From: Phycisphaerales bacterium
Lineage (GTDB): Bacteria > Planctomycetota > Phycisphaerae > Phycisphaerales > SM1A02
Length of the DNA stretch: 64,000 nt
Reading direction: 5' to 3'
NCBI GenBank assembly: GCA_030749435.1
Contig: JASMKH010000006.1
Location: forward strand, 21,579 to 85,578
Under the pieces are notes generated by a model. That model was not told the origin of the DNA. It made no database searches and was given only the letters and a program-made list of their open reading frames with translations. The translations under genes were made by a program, and so were the position numbers. The first letter of the stretch is position 1, and every line of letters starts with the position of its first letter. This document shows, in pieces, positions 1 to 8,529 of the stretch.

Positions 1-1
1 C

Positions 2-532
2 CACAATGCGACCGACCGAAGTCTCGTCGTGCTCGACGAAATCGGCCGCGGAACGAGCACGCTCGACGGCCTCTCGCTCGCCTGGGCGATCACCGAGACC
101 CTCGCCAGGAAGGGCTGCCGCACGCTCTTCGCGACGCACTACCACGAGATCACCGAACTCGGCGATCGCATCGACGGCGTGGGGAATCGTCATGTTGCCG
201 TGCAGGAGTGGGATGATCGCATCGTGTTTCTGCACCGCATCAAGCCCGGCGCCACGAATCGCTCCTACGGCGTACACGTCGGACGGCTCGCGGGCCTGCC
301 TCCGGAGGTCATCGCACGCGCCACGGAAGTCCTTGACTCACTGGCCGTGCATCATGCCACCGATGACGTCCCACCGCTGAATCTGGATCGCTCGGAGCAA
401 CTGAACCTGTTTACCCAGTACATCGATCATCCCGTCATACAGGAGCTCGCGGAACTCGACCTCGATCGCCTGAGTCCCCTCGAGGCCTTCGATGCACTTC
501 GAACCCTGCGGGCGATGCTGCGAGATACCTGA
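2..532 (+). CDS. mutS: DNA mismatch repair protein MutS, C-terminal part (5' end outside window)
   Basis: This is the end of the ATPase domain of MutS, which recognises mismatches in DNA and passes the signal to MutL. The frame is open to the window edge, so the track's start (29) is not the real one. Visible motifs are the Walker B/signature stretch [13 protein letters not shown] and the following FATHYHE, both characteristic of MutS1 ABC-type ATPases. After them come the dimer-interface helices ([10 protein letters not shown]) and a short tail ending near [10 protein letters not shown], a typical MutS ending. The stop codon overlaps the start of the thioredoxin-like gene (TGATG), which suggests translational coupling. 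The mismatch-binding domains are not in the window. Confidence 0.96.
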   Translation, partial: HNATDRSLVVLDEIGRGTSTLDGLSLAWAITETLARKGCRTLFATHYHEITELGDRIDGVGNRHVAVQEWDDRIVFLHRIKPGATNRSYGVHVGRLAGLPPEVIARATEVLDSLAVHHATDDVPPLNLDRSEQLNLFTQYIDHPVIQELAELDLDRLSPLEAFDALRTLRAMLRDT

Positions 533-1095
533 TGCTGAACCGTACCCTGGCTGCGGCATTCGACGCCGCCCTCCCCTATGAGGATTATCTGACGGCGTCG
601 CCAGCGCACGCTGACGCGTGGCGAGCCGTGAGCGAGCAGGTCACTATCACACCCGAGCACCTGACGCTCCTCCAACGCTTCGCCCGCGAAATGCGGATCC
701 TCGTCATTTCTGGCGCCTGGTGCGGCGACTGTGTGCGGCAGGGCCCCGCGCTCGCCGCGATCGGCGCCGCGTGTCCCCGAATCGACGTGCGATTCATCGA
801 CCGTGACCATCCGGCGTCTCCCATCGACCAGTTCAACATCAACGAGGGTGCTCGTGTTCCGGTCGCCATCTTCATGGCCGAGGACGGCGCACTGGTCTCA
901 CACCTCGGTGACAAGACACTTTCGTACTACCGGTGGGCAGCCGCGCAGCAACTGGGACCGGCGTGCCCGTTGCCGGGCGCGCCGATCCCTGTTGATGTTG
1001 TTGCGTCAGTTACGCAGGACTGGATGAACGAGTGCGAGCGCGTGCAGCTGCTGCTGCGGCTGAGCCCGCGGCTCCGCGCCCGTCACGATGACTGA
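532..1095 (+). CDS. Thioredoxin-like protein with a WCGDC motif
   Basis: This 187-residue protein has no signal peptide and should act in the cytoplasm as a disulfide oxidoreductase or redox sensor. The core lies at about residues 58-120: a beta strand (ILVISGAWCGDC) carrying the CxxC motif, a second strand (VRFIDRD), and the thioredoxin cis-proline region ARVPVAIFM. WCGDC with a short helical N-terminal extension fits the Thioredoxin_9-type families better than classical WCGPC thioredoxin. The gene starts inside the mutS stop codon, so the two are co-transcribed. Its last 13 bp overlap the end of the convergent gene on the other strand. The substrate is unknown. Confidence 0.8.
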   Translation: MLNRTLAAAFDAALPYEDYLTASPAHADAWRAVSEQVTITPEHLTLLQRFAREMRILVISGAWCGDCVRQGPALAAIGAACPRIDVRFIDRDHPASPIDQFNINEGARVPVAIFMAEDGALVSHLGDKTLSYYRWAAAQQLGPACPLPGAPIPVDVVASVTQDWMNECERVQLLLRLSPRLRARHDD

Positions 1096-1856
1096 TCGTT
1101 CTTCTTCGGGGACTGCGGCTTCTTGAGCTGCTCAAATACTGCCTTCCACTCACCAAGGAGGCGGCTAGGGTCCCCGATCCCTTGTCTGCGGGATTCAGAG
1201 ATCTCACTGAGCCGTTTCAGCAGCGCCTGACGCTCTGCGCCATCCGGCCGGCGCCCGATCTGCCCCGCACTCGAAGCCGGTACCGGGATCATGTCCACGA
1301 TGTCATGGCACGTCGCGAGCTGCGTCTGGGTGCCGCGCACGGCGATCAATCCCAGATCCAGCAGCACCTGAACCTTCGGCGGTGCCCCGCCTTCCATGTG
1401 ACTGATGGACTCGATTGCATCCAACACATGGTGCACCATTTCCGGCGATCGGTATGCGGCCGGAATCGCGATGATGCTGGTTTCATCGACTTCTGGCGTC
1501 GTCGCATGCCTCACCGGGCCACCTCGGCCCTGGACCCTACGATACTTGTTCGCATCGATGACCCAAACATGCTCACCCTCGTCTCCCCCAACCTGGTGGC
1601 AATGGGCGTTTGGAATGTGACCGACAACTTCCACGCACGTGTCAACCGTGACATTGTGCAGTAAGAGCGATGGCACCCGCACCGAACTGTCGCCGGGCTG
1701 CAGCACGATGTTTCCCGTCGGCGCCTTGGCTCGAACCGCATCGACCCATTCTGAGAGTGTTCCCCCCTTGAAGTCGATATCAAACGTCGCCGGGCTGGCG
1801 GCAAGCGCCGCAGAACAGATTCCCATCGTCAGTGCGATTCCAAGTAGTGCCTTCAT
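1083..1856 (-). CDS. Exported protein of unknown function, STN/secretin-N-like
   Basis: The gene encodes 257 residues beginning with a clear signal peptide (MKALLGIALTMGICSAALAA), so the product is exported. The region after it (FDIDFKGGTLSEWVDAVRA, then strands and LLLHNVTVDTC) resembles the STN/secretin-N type of small beta-alpha domain. The middle (VQVLLDLGLIAVRGTQTQL) looks like a second such repeat. The C-terminal 60 residues are charged and helical. I do not recognise a named family and infer no enzyme activity. An AGGAG-like ribosome site (GGAGT) lies upstream of the ATG. It could belong to a periplasmic assembly or secretion accessory system, but no secretion genes are adjacent. Confidence 0.6.
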   Translation of the reverse strand: MKALLGIALTMGICSAALAASPATFDIDFKGGTLSEWVDAVRAKAPTGNIVLQPGDSSVRVPSLLLHNVTVDTCVEVVGHIPNAHCHQVGGDEGEHVWVIDANKYRRVQGRGGPVRHATTPEVDETSIIAIPAAYRSPEMVHHVLDAIESISHMEGGAPPKVQVLLDLGLIAVRGTQTQLATCHDIVDMIPVPASSAGQIGRRPDGAERQALLKRLSEISESRRQGIGDPSRLLGEWKAVFEQLKKPQSPKKNDQSS

Positions 1857-2004
1857 GCCAAAGTACTCCTATAGAGCCCAGGTGGTATGTCGCCGCGATC
1901 TGCGCCGCGGTCAAGTCCCAGGCAGTCCGCCATCAACGCGCAACTTCCATGGAGATTGCAGGATCAACAAACGAAATCGTCCCGATTGGGGAACGGCGGG
2001 TGCC

Positions 2005-3024
2005 CTACGCCTTCCAACCTGTCTTTGTTGGCGGCCTTGCGACGCTCCACACGTGTTCCATGACTGCGTCGACGCCATCACCAGTCATCCCCGAGGCGGC
2101 CATCACCTCACGGCCGGTGCCACGCGTGAGCGACGCCAGCAGATCGTCTCGGACAGCATCTTCGATCTGGTCACACTTGTTGAGCAGAACCAGTTCGGGC
2201 TTCCCCGCAAGCACGTCGCCGAAGGCTTCGAGTTCACTCCGAATCGCACGCCAGTTGTCGAGCGGTTCCGATCCGTCGATCGGTGAGGCGTCGAGAACGT
2301 GCAGAATGACCGAGGTCCGCTCAACGTGCTTCAGGAAGTCGTGACCCATACCGGCACCGCTCGCTGCGCCCTCGATGAGGCCGGGCAGGTCCGCCACAAC
2401 CAGCCGCCGCTCACCCGGCAACTCCGCAATCCCCAAGTGCGGCGACTTGGTCGTGAACGGGTAGTCGGCGACCTTGGGCCGTGCGCTGCTGATCGCCGTG
2501 AGCAAGGTCGACTTTCCCGCGTTGGGAAGACCGACGAGCCCGACATCGGCCAGCAACTTGAGTTCCAGATCAAGCGTCCGCTCTTCACACTCCCCGCCAG
2601 GCGTCGCCTCACGCGGCGTCTGGTTGGTGGAAGACTTGAAGTGCTCGTTTCCGAAGCCGCCGGCGCCACCCCTGGCGACAACCACCCGCTCGCCGTCCGA
2701 GGTGATCTCCGCAATCACGTCGCCGGCATCACGATCGAGGGCGATCGTTCCCAGCGGCACCGGTATCAGCAGGTGCTCCGCGTTCGGGCCGTGCTTCGAT
2801 GAGCCCTGACCGGGCAGCCCGTTTCTGGCGCGAAAGTGTGGCCGAGGCGTCAGCGACAGCAGCGTCGAGAGGCCCACCGCCCCCACCAGAACCACGTCGC
2901 CACCATGGCCGCCGTTGCCGCCGTCGGGACCTCCCTTCGGCCGATACTTCTCACGGCGGAGGCTGACACAGCCGTTACCCCCCTTGCCGGAGCGAACGAA
3001 GATGGTGCAGCGATCGACGAGCAT
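2005..3024 (-). CDS. obg: GTPase Obg/CgtA
   Basis: Obg is an essential GTPase that binds the 50S subunit and links ribosome assembly to stress responses. The N-terminal glycine-rich Obg fold is plain (VRSGKGGNGCVSLRREKY, PDGGNGGHGGDVVL). The G domain follows, with G1 GLPNAGKST, G2 YPFTTKSPHLG, G3 DLPGLIEGA, G4 LNKCD and G5 ASGMTGDG. There is no C-terminal OCT domain; the protein stops just after the G domain at about 339 residues. I chose the ATG giving MLVDRCTIFVRSG because a GAGGGAG ribosome site precedes it; the track's longer TTG start adds five residues. It lies 73 bp downstream of rpmA, the usual rpmA-obg order. Confidence 0.95.
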   Translation of the reverse strand: MLVDRCTIFVRSGKGGNGCVSLRREKYRPKGGPDGGNGGHGGDVVLVGAVGLSTLLSLTPRPHFRARNGLPGQGSSKHGPNAEHLLIPVPLGTIALDRDAGDVIAEITSDGERVVVARGGAGGFGNEHFKSSTNQTPREATPGGECEERTLDLELKLLADVGLVGLPNAGKSTLLTAISSARPKVADYPFTTKSPHLGIAELPGERRLVVADLPGLIEGAASGAGMGHDFLKHVERTSVILHVLDASPIDGSEPLDNWRAIRSELEAFGDVLAGKPELVLLNKCDQIEDAVRDDLLASLTRGTGREVMAASGMTGDGVDAVMEHVWSVARPPTKTGWKA

Positions 3025-3097
3025 CGGGCACTCCCTCAACAGAACACGCGGACGCCGAAGACGCCCGCGTGGATGATCTCAGAATCGAGCTGCCCTC

Positions 3098-3379
3098 TCA
3101 GCCCGCCTTGTCGACCGCCGTGTATCGAGGCGTCGACGGGTCGGCAGGAATGATGTCAATCTTGCGACCTCGAAAGAAGACGGTGCCAGCCTGCTCGGCA
3201 AACAGCGTGTCATCGCGACCGCGCCGGACCAGATAGCCCGGGTGGAAGTGCGTCCCGCACTGGCGAACGATGATCGCGCCTGCCTTGGCGTACTGGCCGC
3301 CGTAGAGCTTCACCCCGCGAAACTGCGGGTTGGAGTCGCGTCCATTCTTGGTGGACCCTTGTCCCTTCTTATGTGCCAC
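3098..3379 (-). CDS. rpmA: 50S ribosomal protein L27
   Basis: L27 is a 50S subunit protein whose N terminus reaches the peptidyl-transferase centre. The 93-residue product shows the family hallmarks: [10 protein letters not shown] start, [12 protein letters not shown], and [15 protein letters not shown]. The start codon is GTG, with a perfect AGGAGG ribosome site eight bases upstream. The N terminus is already the mature form; there is no Firmicutes-style cleavable leader. rplU (L21), which usually precedes rpmA, is absent: only about 115 bp of non-coding DNA separates rpmA from the next gene. An extended -10 promoter sits in that gap. Confidence 0.97.
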   Translation of the reverse strand: MAHKKGQGSTKNGRDSNPQFRGVKLYGGQYAKAGAIIVRQCGTHFHPGYLVRRGRDDTLFAEQAGTVFFRGRKIDIIPADPSTPRYTAVDKAG

Positions 3380-3409
3380 AGCAGACCTCCTGAAAAATCC
3401 GAGCCGGGG

Positions 3410-3418
3410 AGTATACCA
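3410..3418 (-). promoter_or_regulatory. Extended -10 promoter for rpmA-obg
   Basis: Read on the minus strand the sequence is TGGTATACT, a TGn extension followed by a -10 hexamer matching TATAAT at four positions in order. No good -35 box is present at 16-18 bp, which is common for extended -10 promoters. It lies about 30 bp upstream of the rpmA GTG and its AGGAGG site, giving a short leader. Confidence 0.5.
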
Positions 3419-3495
3419 GATCGAAGCGGCAATTCCGAGCAGCCCGTGGCCCGGTCCAGGGCGAGATCAATCGCGAATCCCGCCCCCGCGAACCC

Positions 3496-4107
3496 CTATC
3501 TGAAGATCCAGTGCGGTTCGGCCGCATAGTCGGGGTGCAGCCCGATGGGCCGATCTCCCAACGCGGCGGGATTGCCAGGCACCAGGTAGTGCAGCGCCAG
3601 GTTCTTGCGAAGCGTGACCGGCTCCCCCGTCACGGGATGCTCCACGACCGTCGACTCGGCGCTGATGCCCTCGACGAACACCCGAAGCTCATTCACATCG
3701 GTACGCGGTGCTGGCCAGACCGCGATCCCTCGCCTGGCGTGCCCGAGCCCCTGCCGCAGCCGCCCGATGACCGCGGCCTTGGGCTCAAGAAGCGGATCAC
3801 CAACGTGGTCCATGACCGCCTGCACCATGCGGCGAGGAACCGACTGCCCGTCGGTCAGCACCTCGCCCCGATCCGTAAAGAGCACCATGGAGGGAGCCCA
3901 TGTCAGATCCTGACCGGTCGTATTGACAACGTCATAGATGAGGTACCAGTAGTCCCCCGCCGGGCTCTGGTACAGCCGAAGGTCCCCGGGCTGGAACTCG
4001 ACCTCTGGGCGTGAGGACACAGAGGCAGGCCGTGGGTAGGCCTGTACCGTCCCAACGCTCGCCCCGAGGACCAAGGCGAGCAGCGTCACGCAGATTGGTG
4101 ATCTCAT
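3496..4107 (-). CDS. Exported protein of unknown function
   Basis: The gene encodes 203 residues with a signal peptide (MRSPICVTLLALVLGASVGTVQAYP). The mature part begins with a beta-rich segment (LRLYQSPAGDYWYLIYDVVNTTGQDL) that resembles an immunoglobulin-like or FxLD-type extracytoplasmic domain. It ends HPDYAAEPHWIFR. No catalytic motif or membrane anchor is visible, so it is likely periplasmic or surface-exposed. It is divergent from the GNAT gene with a 68-bp gap. I do not recognise the family by name; many planctomycete genomes encode similar short exported proteins, and that comparison is from memory. Confidence 0.6.
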   Translation of the reverse strand: MRSPICVTLLALVLGASVGTVQAYPRPASVSSRPEVEFQPGDLRLYQSPAGDYWYLIYDVVNTTGQDLTWAPSMVLFTDRGEVLTDGQSVPRRMVQAVMDHVGDPLLEPKAAVIGRLRQGLGHARRGIAVWPAPRTDVNELRVFVEGISAESTVVEHPVTGEPVTLRKNLALHYLVPGNPAALGDRPIGLHPDYAAEPHWIFR

Positions 4108-4175
4108 GGATCGGGGTCTCCTCTGTCCCCCGGGCGGGGTAGTGTAGCAGGGGGCTGAGGCCCGCTGGAGTCGCC

Positions 4176-5123
4176 ATGCACGAGGTCATTGTCGTCCCTG
4201 AGAAGCGCCGGATGGAAGCCCTCCATCATCTTCTGGAGGGACGAGCCCGATCGGCCATTCGCGGCCTGGAGGCCTCGGGGCGACTTCGGTCTGACTGGAT
4301 CTGGGCGGTGGTCTCCGCCTCCGGCCGATTGCGGTCCGTCGGCATCGCCATCGCCAATGCCGGCAGCACGGCCACGATCCTGGTGAGCCGCCCACATACG
4401 CCCGCGGAGGTTCCGCTCGCCACCGCGGTCATCGAGGCGGCCAGAGCGGGATGTCGTGCCCAGCCAATCGACCTGCTCCAGGCGCTGCTCGGCCCGGATG
4501 ACAGTTGGTCTCTGGAGGCCTACCGGGCGGCTTCATTCGACGTGCTCGCCGACCTGCACACCCTGCGAGTGCGTATCGGTCTGAACGAGACGCCGCCGCC
4601 CCTCCCACTGGGTGTCCGGCTGAGGACCGGCACCGATGCTGAACTGGTCGCAGTCATGGAGGCCACCTACGAGGCCACGCTCGACTGCGCGAGTTTGCGG
4701 GGTCTGAGACGCACGCAGGACATTCTGGACGGTCACCGATCGGGCGGCCTGGTGCATGAGGATCTCGTGCAGATCCTGACCAGGGACTCGACTCCGATTG
4801 GCTGCGCGGTCGTGACTTGTGGCCCCAACGCCGTTGCGGATCTCGCCTACATCGGGCTGATTCCCGCCGCGCGTGGATGCGGACTCGGTGAGTGCGCACT
4901 ACGCCACATGGTGTACCGCGCTGCCCGCCACGGCGCACGCCACATGCGGCTGGCTGTCGATGACGTCAACACACCGGCCAGATCCGTCTATCACAGGCTC
5001 GGTTTCACGCGCGAGTCGACACAGCGGGCGGTTATCCATTCGGTCCGGAGATTGCAAGTCGGCCGCGCCGACACCGAGATGTCCACCGCGCATCGACAGG
5101 GGGGGAACCCTTCGGGTGGATGA
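4176..5123 (+). CDS. GNAT-family N-acetyltransferase, two-part protein
   Basis: The 315-residue protein is probably an acetyl-CoA-dependent acetyltransferase. Residues about 1-140 form a degenerate alpha/beta region without a clear acetyl-CoA site. Residues about 148-295 form a full GNAT fold: ADLAYIGLIPAARGCGLGECAL supplies the core strand and the pyrophosphate-binding loop (R-G-x-G-x-G/A pattern as RGCGLGE), and VDDVNTPARSVYHRLGF is the conserved C-terminal helix-strand. The layout recalls mycothiol-synthase-like tandem GNATs with one active copy. The last 25 residues (TEMSTAHRQGGNPSGG) are low complexity. The substrate is unknown. Confidence 0.75.
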   Translation: MHEVIVVPEKRRMEALHHLLEGRARSAIRGLEASGRLRSDWIWAVVSASGRLRSVGIAIANAGSTATILVSRPHTPAEVPLATAVIEAARAGCRAQPIDLLQALLGPDDSWSLEAYRAASFDVLADLHTLRVRIGLNETPPPLPLGVRLRTGTDAELVAVMEATYEATLDCASLRGLRRTQDILDGHRSGGLVHEDLVQILTRDSTPIGCAVVTCGPNAVADLAYIGLIPAARGCGLGECALRHMVYRAARHGARHMRLAVDDVNTPARSVYHRLGFTRESTQRAVIHSVRRLQVGRADTEMSTAHRQGGNPSGG

Positions 5124-5200
5124 AACTTCTTTTGGAGTTGGGATCGCCTGTCGGACAGGCACTTTCGTTGTGCGGGCCCGCCTGAATCGAAGAACCCCTC

Positions 5201-5229
5201 TTGTAGACCGGCCTCACCCTGTGTAGATT
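5201..5229 (+). promoter_or_regulatory. Possible promoter upstream of dnaA
   Basis: TTGTAG (5201-5206), a 17-bp spacer and TAGATT (5224-5229) form a plausible sigma-70-type promoter. Transcription would start near 5236, about 300 nt before the proposed dnaA start. An ATG at 5235 opens a seven-codon reading frame. Otherwise the 413-bp gap between the GNAT gene and dnaA (5124-5536) shows no convincing DnaA-box cluster, RNA gene or other coding region. Confidence 0.35.
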
Positions 5230-5536
5230 GCCGCATGTCCAAGGATGGACCACGGTGATCGGCCGTCGGCGCGGGAGTTCGAGGTCACGCACTTCGCACC
5301 GCAACCGCCGCGTCGAGCACCGTGCCCGGGAGCAAGGAACGCCGGTGTTCGCATTCTCGCCTTCCCACGCTGAATCGACAGCGTCAGTGTCATGAGGCCT
5401 TTCGCTTCAAACGGATCAGGCTGCTCGGCAGCAGGATCCGGAGCGGCGATCGTTGCGTCCGGTGATCCTGAATCCTGGCCAGGGATGGCATTGTGGTCTC
5501 GCCCCCGCTCAGGAATCGCGAAACAGGACCGTACGC

Positions 5537-6928
5537 GTGCCCTCCACCTCACTCACTCACGACCTGGCAAGCCACGTAGCGAAGCGCATCGGCTCAACCC
5601 CGTACCGCATGTGGTTTGAGCAGGCCTCCATGACCATGCAGGACGGCGTGCTCACCGTTCAGGCACCGTCGCGATTCGAGGCAGAGTGGATTGAGCGTCG
5701 CTTTCTCGGCGACCTCTGCTCCGTTGCCAGAGCGGTGGGTGGTCACGAGGCCACCATCTCGTTCGACGCCGATTCCATCGAGCCGCCGAGCACTGCAGCG
5801 GCGAGCGGCTCGCCGAACCCCAACACATGCCCGGACGCTGGAGGCGAGCACCGCGAAGGGCGGCCGAGGCGGCGTCTTCTGGACTTGAAGGACTTCGTTG
5901 TCGGCCCGAGTAATCAACTTGCCTATACAGCCTCCCGCAACCTGATCGATGACCCCAACGGGCATCACTTCTCGCCGCTCTTCATCCATGGTGCGTGCGG
6001 CGTCGGCAAGACGCACTTGCTTCAGGGCATCTGCAGACGATTCCAGAACGTCCACCGTGGCGGCGCGATGCGGTACATGACCGGCGAGGCGTTCACAAAT
6101 CAGTTCATTCAGGCGGTCAGGCACAATCAGTTGGAGCGGTATCGCCGAACCATGCGGCGGCTCGACCTGCTCGCCATTGATGATGTCCACTTCATTGCGG
6201 GAAAGACCCGAACGCAGGAAGAGGTGCTGCACACGATCGACGCAATGGCGCTCTCCGGAGCGCGAATCGTGTTGGCGTCGGATGCTCACCCGTCGGTCAT
6301 CCGGCGATTCAACTCCTCGCTCGCCAGCCGATGCACCAGCGGCATGCTCGTGCAGGTGGATGTACCGGATCAGTCGCTGAATCAGGCGGTCACCATGCAA
6401 CTCTGCAGGGACCGCCACGTCGATGTGGATCAGGCCACGGCCGCGCTGATCGCTGCGCAGTGCAGAGGCGGTGCTCGCGAAATCCAGGGACTCCTCGCCC
6501 GCGTCGCCGCCGTGCGGAACGTACGAGGGAGCACCGGGCCCATGACCGGTCGAGATGTCCGAGAGGCTGCGGGGCTGGAGCAACCCACCGTTCGCCGGCC
6601 GATCACGCCGCGGGCCCTCGTAGACGCCGCGTGCCCGATGATGGGGATCACCACGGAGGAGTTGAAGGGGACCGGACGATCCCGACGGGCCGTCGCTGCC
6701 CGCGGGCTGATCGCCGTGCTCGCTCGGGATCTGACCACGGCCAGTTACCCCGAGATTGCCGCCGCACTGGGCAGGCGGACCCACTCCTCGGTCCACGCTG
6801 GCGTTCGCCGAATGCGGTCGAGACTCGAACACGGTGAGGACGCGATGATCGATGGCACCCGCGTACCACTCAGTGTGCTGCGTGACCAGATCCAGGCCGC
6901 CGCGATGTCTCAGCCGAGGCCTGCGTGA
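5537..6928 (+). CDS. dnaA: Chromosomal replication initiator protein DnaA
   Basis: DnaA binds DnaA boxes at the origin, forms an ATP-dependent filament and melts the origin DNA. Domain I is at the N terminus (GSTPYRMWFEQ). A linker follows, then the AAA+ domain with Walker A GACGVGKTHLLQG, Walker B LLAIDDVHFIAGK and the RTQEE stretch. C-terminal domain IV carries the DNA-binding signature as GRRTHSSVHAGVRRM, a divergent form of the usual GGRDHTTVLHA. The track's TTG start adds 28 residues with no family match. I prefer the GTG at 5537 (463 residues) because a CAGGA site lies eight bases upstream and the protein then begins just before domain I. dnaN and recF are not next to it. Confidence 0.9.
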   Translation: MPSTSLTHDLASHVAKRIGSTPYRMWFEQASMTMQDGVLTVQAPSRFEAEWIERRFLGDLCSVARAVGGHEATISFDADSIEPPSTAAASGSPNPNTCPDAGGEHREGRPRRRLLDLKDFVVGPSNQLAYTASRNLIDDPNGHHFSPLFIHGACGVGKTHLLQGICRRFQNVHRGGAMRYMTGEAFTNQFIQAVRHNQLERYRRTMRRLDLLAIDDVHFIAGKTRTQEEVLHTIDAMALSGARIVLASDAHPSVIRRFNSSLASRCTSGMLVQVDVPDQSLNQAVTMQLCRDRHVDVDQATAALIAAQCRGGAREIQGLLARVAAVRNVRGSTGPMTGRDVREAAGLEQPTVRRPITPRALVDAACPMMGITTEELKGTGRSRRAVAARGLIAVLARDLTTASYPEIAAALGRRTHSSVHAGVRRMRSRLEHGEDAMIDGTRVPLSVLRDQIQAAAMSQPRPA

Positions 6929-7023
6929 TCACGGCCTCGGCGATCCACCGGGGCGCACTGACAGGGAGCGACTTTCATTGAACCGGAGGTGGGTTTCACC
7001 GGGGGCGGTGGTAGACTGGCGGC

Positions 7024-8505
7024 ATGTGCCCTCGACGCTCCCTTCGCCTCGCCACCGCATTGGTCCTGACTGCCGGTGCGCAGGCATCGGGATGGGATGA
7101 TCGGCGGGAGGACGCGGTCCACAGGGAACTCGATCGCGCGGTCACACCTCAACCAGGCAATGAGCACCTCCTTCGCCTTTCGGCGCTTCGCGCGTTGCAT
7201 GACGAGCGGCTTGTCCCGCTGTTGGTATCGCTCACAGAAGACGACGACCCGGCCATTCAGGTACATGCCCTTCTTGGCCTGGCCGAGTTGGCCCCGGATG
7301 GTCATCTCGAACCTGCCACGTTGCTTCAGGCGGATCCGATCGCGTTGGAGTCTGCGTTGGCAGTGGGACTTGAGACCGATCGACTCGGCACCGAGGACAT
7401 GCAGCGACTGCTCGAAGATTCCTCGATTCGGGCCGACTCAAGGTTGTGGCTTCTCGGCGCGCTGCTCGAGGCCGGTGCCGAGGTGGCCCCCGCCACCGTC
7501 ACCGCTGTAGACACTTCAGACAACCCGCTTGCTGCGGCCCGGCAATCGGCCCAACTGGCACATCTCGGGCACGCCGAGTCGCTGCGCGCCGACACCGAAC
7601 GCCTCCTTCAAGGCACCCCGAGCAATGAGCAACTGGACGCCGCGCTGGAAGCCATGGATCAGACCCGACGACTTCCGAGTGAGGCTGGATTCGACCTCGC
7701 CAGAGCGTGCCTTCGTTCCTCAAGCCCGGACGGCGTGAGACGGTACGCCCTTCTGACACTGCTCGAACAACGCGCCAGCGGCGCGGTGGACCTGTTCTGC
7801 GAAGAAGTCGCCGCAACCACCCGCCGGCGGCACCTGGTGGACCTCTCGCTCCTGCTGTTGATGACGAACACAGCGACGCCGGAGGCGTGCAGGGCCCGAC
7901 TTGAGAACGATGAACTGCTCGCAGCGCTCTCTCGCGCAGCAATCGCTCTGGCGGCGGACCCCACGACCGCCCTGCCGTCGCTTCAGGGCCTGATCGAGAG
8001 CGGTCACCGACGCACCATTGCCTGGGTACTGGCGCAGTCTGAGCAGTGGGAGGATCGCATCGCGGTGCCCCTGCTCGAACGCATTCTCGATCGGTCGGTG
8101 CAGGCTGGCCTTCGCGCCCCGACCGCATCACACGGCGTTCGCAGCGCCTCCTTGCTCCTGGAGCGGGCTCCCGACGCCTTCCGGACGCGGCTCATCCAAG
8201 CGGAGGATGACGGCATCGAGCAGCAGGTGCTGCTGCTGGCCCTGCTCCAACGGCCCGCGCCATCGCTTGCGGAAGCAGTGGCCTCAATTCGCCGAATCGG
8301 CGTCGGACCCGCCGACGTGCTCGCCCTGCTCGTCCACGCTCGAGATCAGGAGGTCATCGCGGCTGCCGATGTCGCCAACCTGAAACTCGTGGCTGCAAGC
8401 AGCACGGCCTCCGAAGCCGTCCGAACCCAAGCGGCATGGCTCGCCGTTCGCCACTCTGGAATCGTCGACGACGTCGTCGCCTCGCTCGTGAAGCTGGCTC
8501 GATGA
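7024..8505 (+). CDS. Exported HEAT-repeat-like helical protein
   Basis: The gene encodes 493 residues with a short signal peptide (MCPRRSLRLATALVLTAGAQASG). The mature protein is almost entirely helical, with repeated units of about 30-40 residues such as LRLSALRALHDERLVPLLVSL and AIQVHALLGLAELA, the pattern of HEAT/Armadillo-type solenoids that act as protein-binding scaffolds. No enzyme motif is visible. A TAGACT hexamer lies six bases before the ATG and no ribosome site is present, which suggests a leaderless transcript. The DegT-like gene follows after 24 bp and is likely co-transcribed. Confidence 0.65.
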   Translation: MCPRRSLRLATALVLTAGAQASGWDDRREDAVHRELDRAVTPQPGNEHLLRLSALRALHDERLVPLLVSLTEDDDPAIQVHALLGLAELAPDGHLEPATLLQADPIALESALAVGLETDRLGTEDMQRLLEDSSIRADSRLWLLGALLEAGAEVAPATVTAVDTSDNPLAAARQSAQLAHLGHAESLRADTERLLQGTPSNEQLDAALEAMDQTRRLPSEAGFDLARACLRSSSPDGVRRYALLTLLEQRASGAVDLFCEEVAATTRRRHLVDLSLLLLMTNTATPEACRARLENDELLAALSRAAIALAADPTTALPSLQGLIESGHRRTIAWVLAQSEQWEDRIAVPLLERILDRSVQAGLRAPTASHGVRSASLLLERAPDAFRTRLIQAEDDGIEQQVLLLALLQRPAPSLAEAVASIRRIGVGPADVLALLVHARDQEVIAAADVANLKLVAASSTASEAVRTQAAWLAVRHSGIVDDVVASLVKLAR

Positions 8506-8529
8506 GCCCCCCACGACGGAGACGTACCG

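Noticed and set aside
5032-5040. TTATCCATT as a DnaA box
   Set aside because: It has two mismatches to TTATCCACA, is single and lies inside the GNAT coding region.
5235-5258. Seven-codon upstream reading frame before dnaA
   Set aside because: ATG to TGA is in place but there is no ribosome site, and such short frames arise by chance.
5594-6832. 412-aa ORF antisense to dnaA
   Set aside because: DnaA motifs are clear on the plus strand; the antisense frame is a GC shadow.
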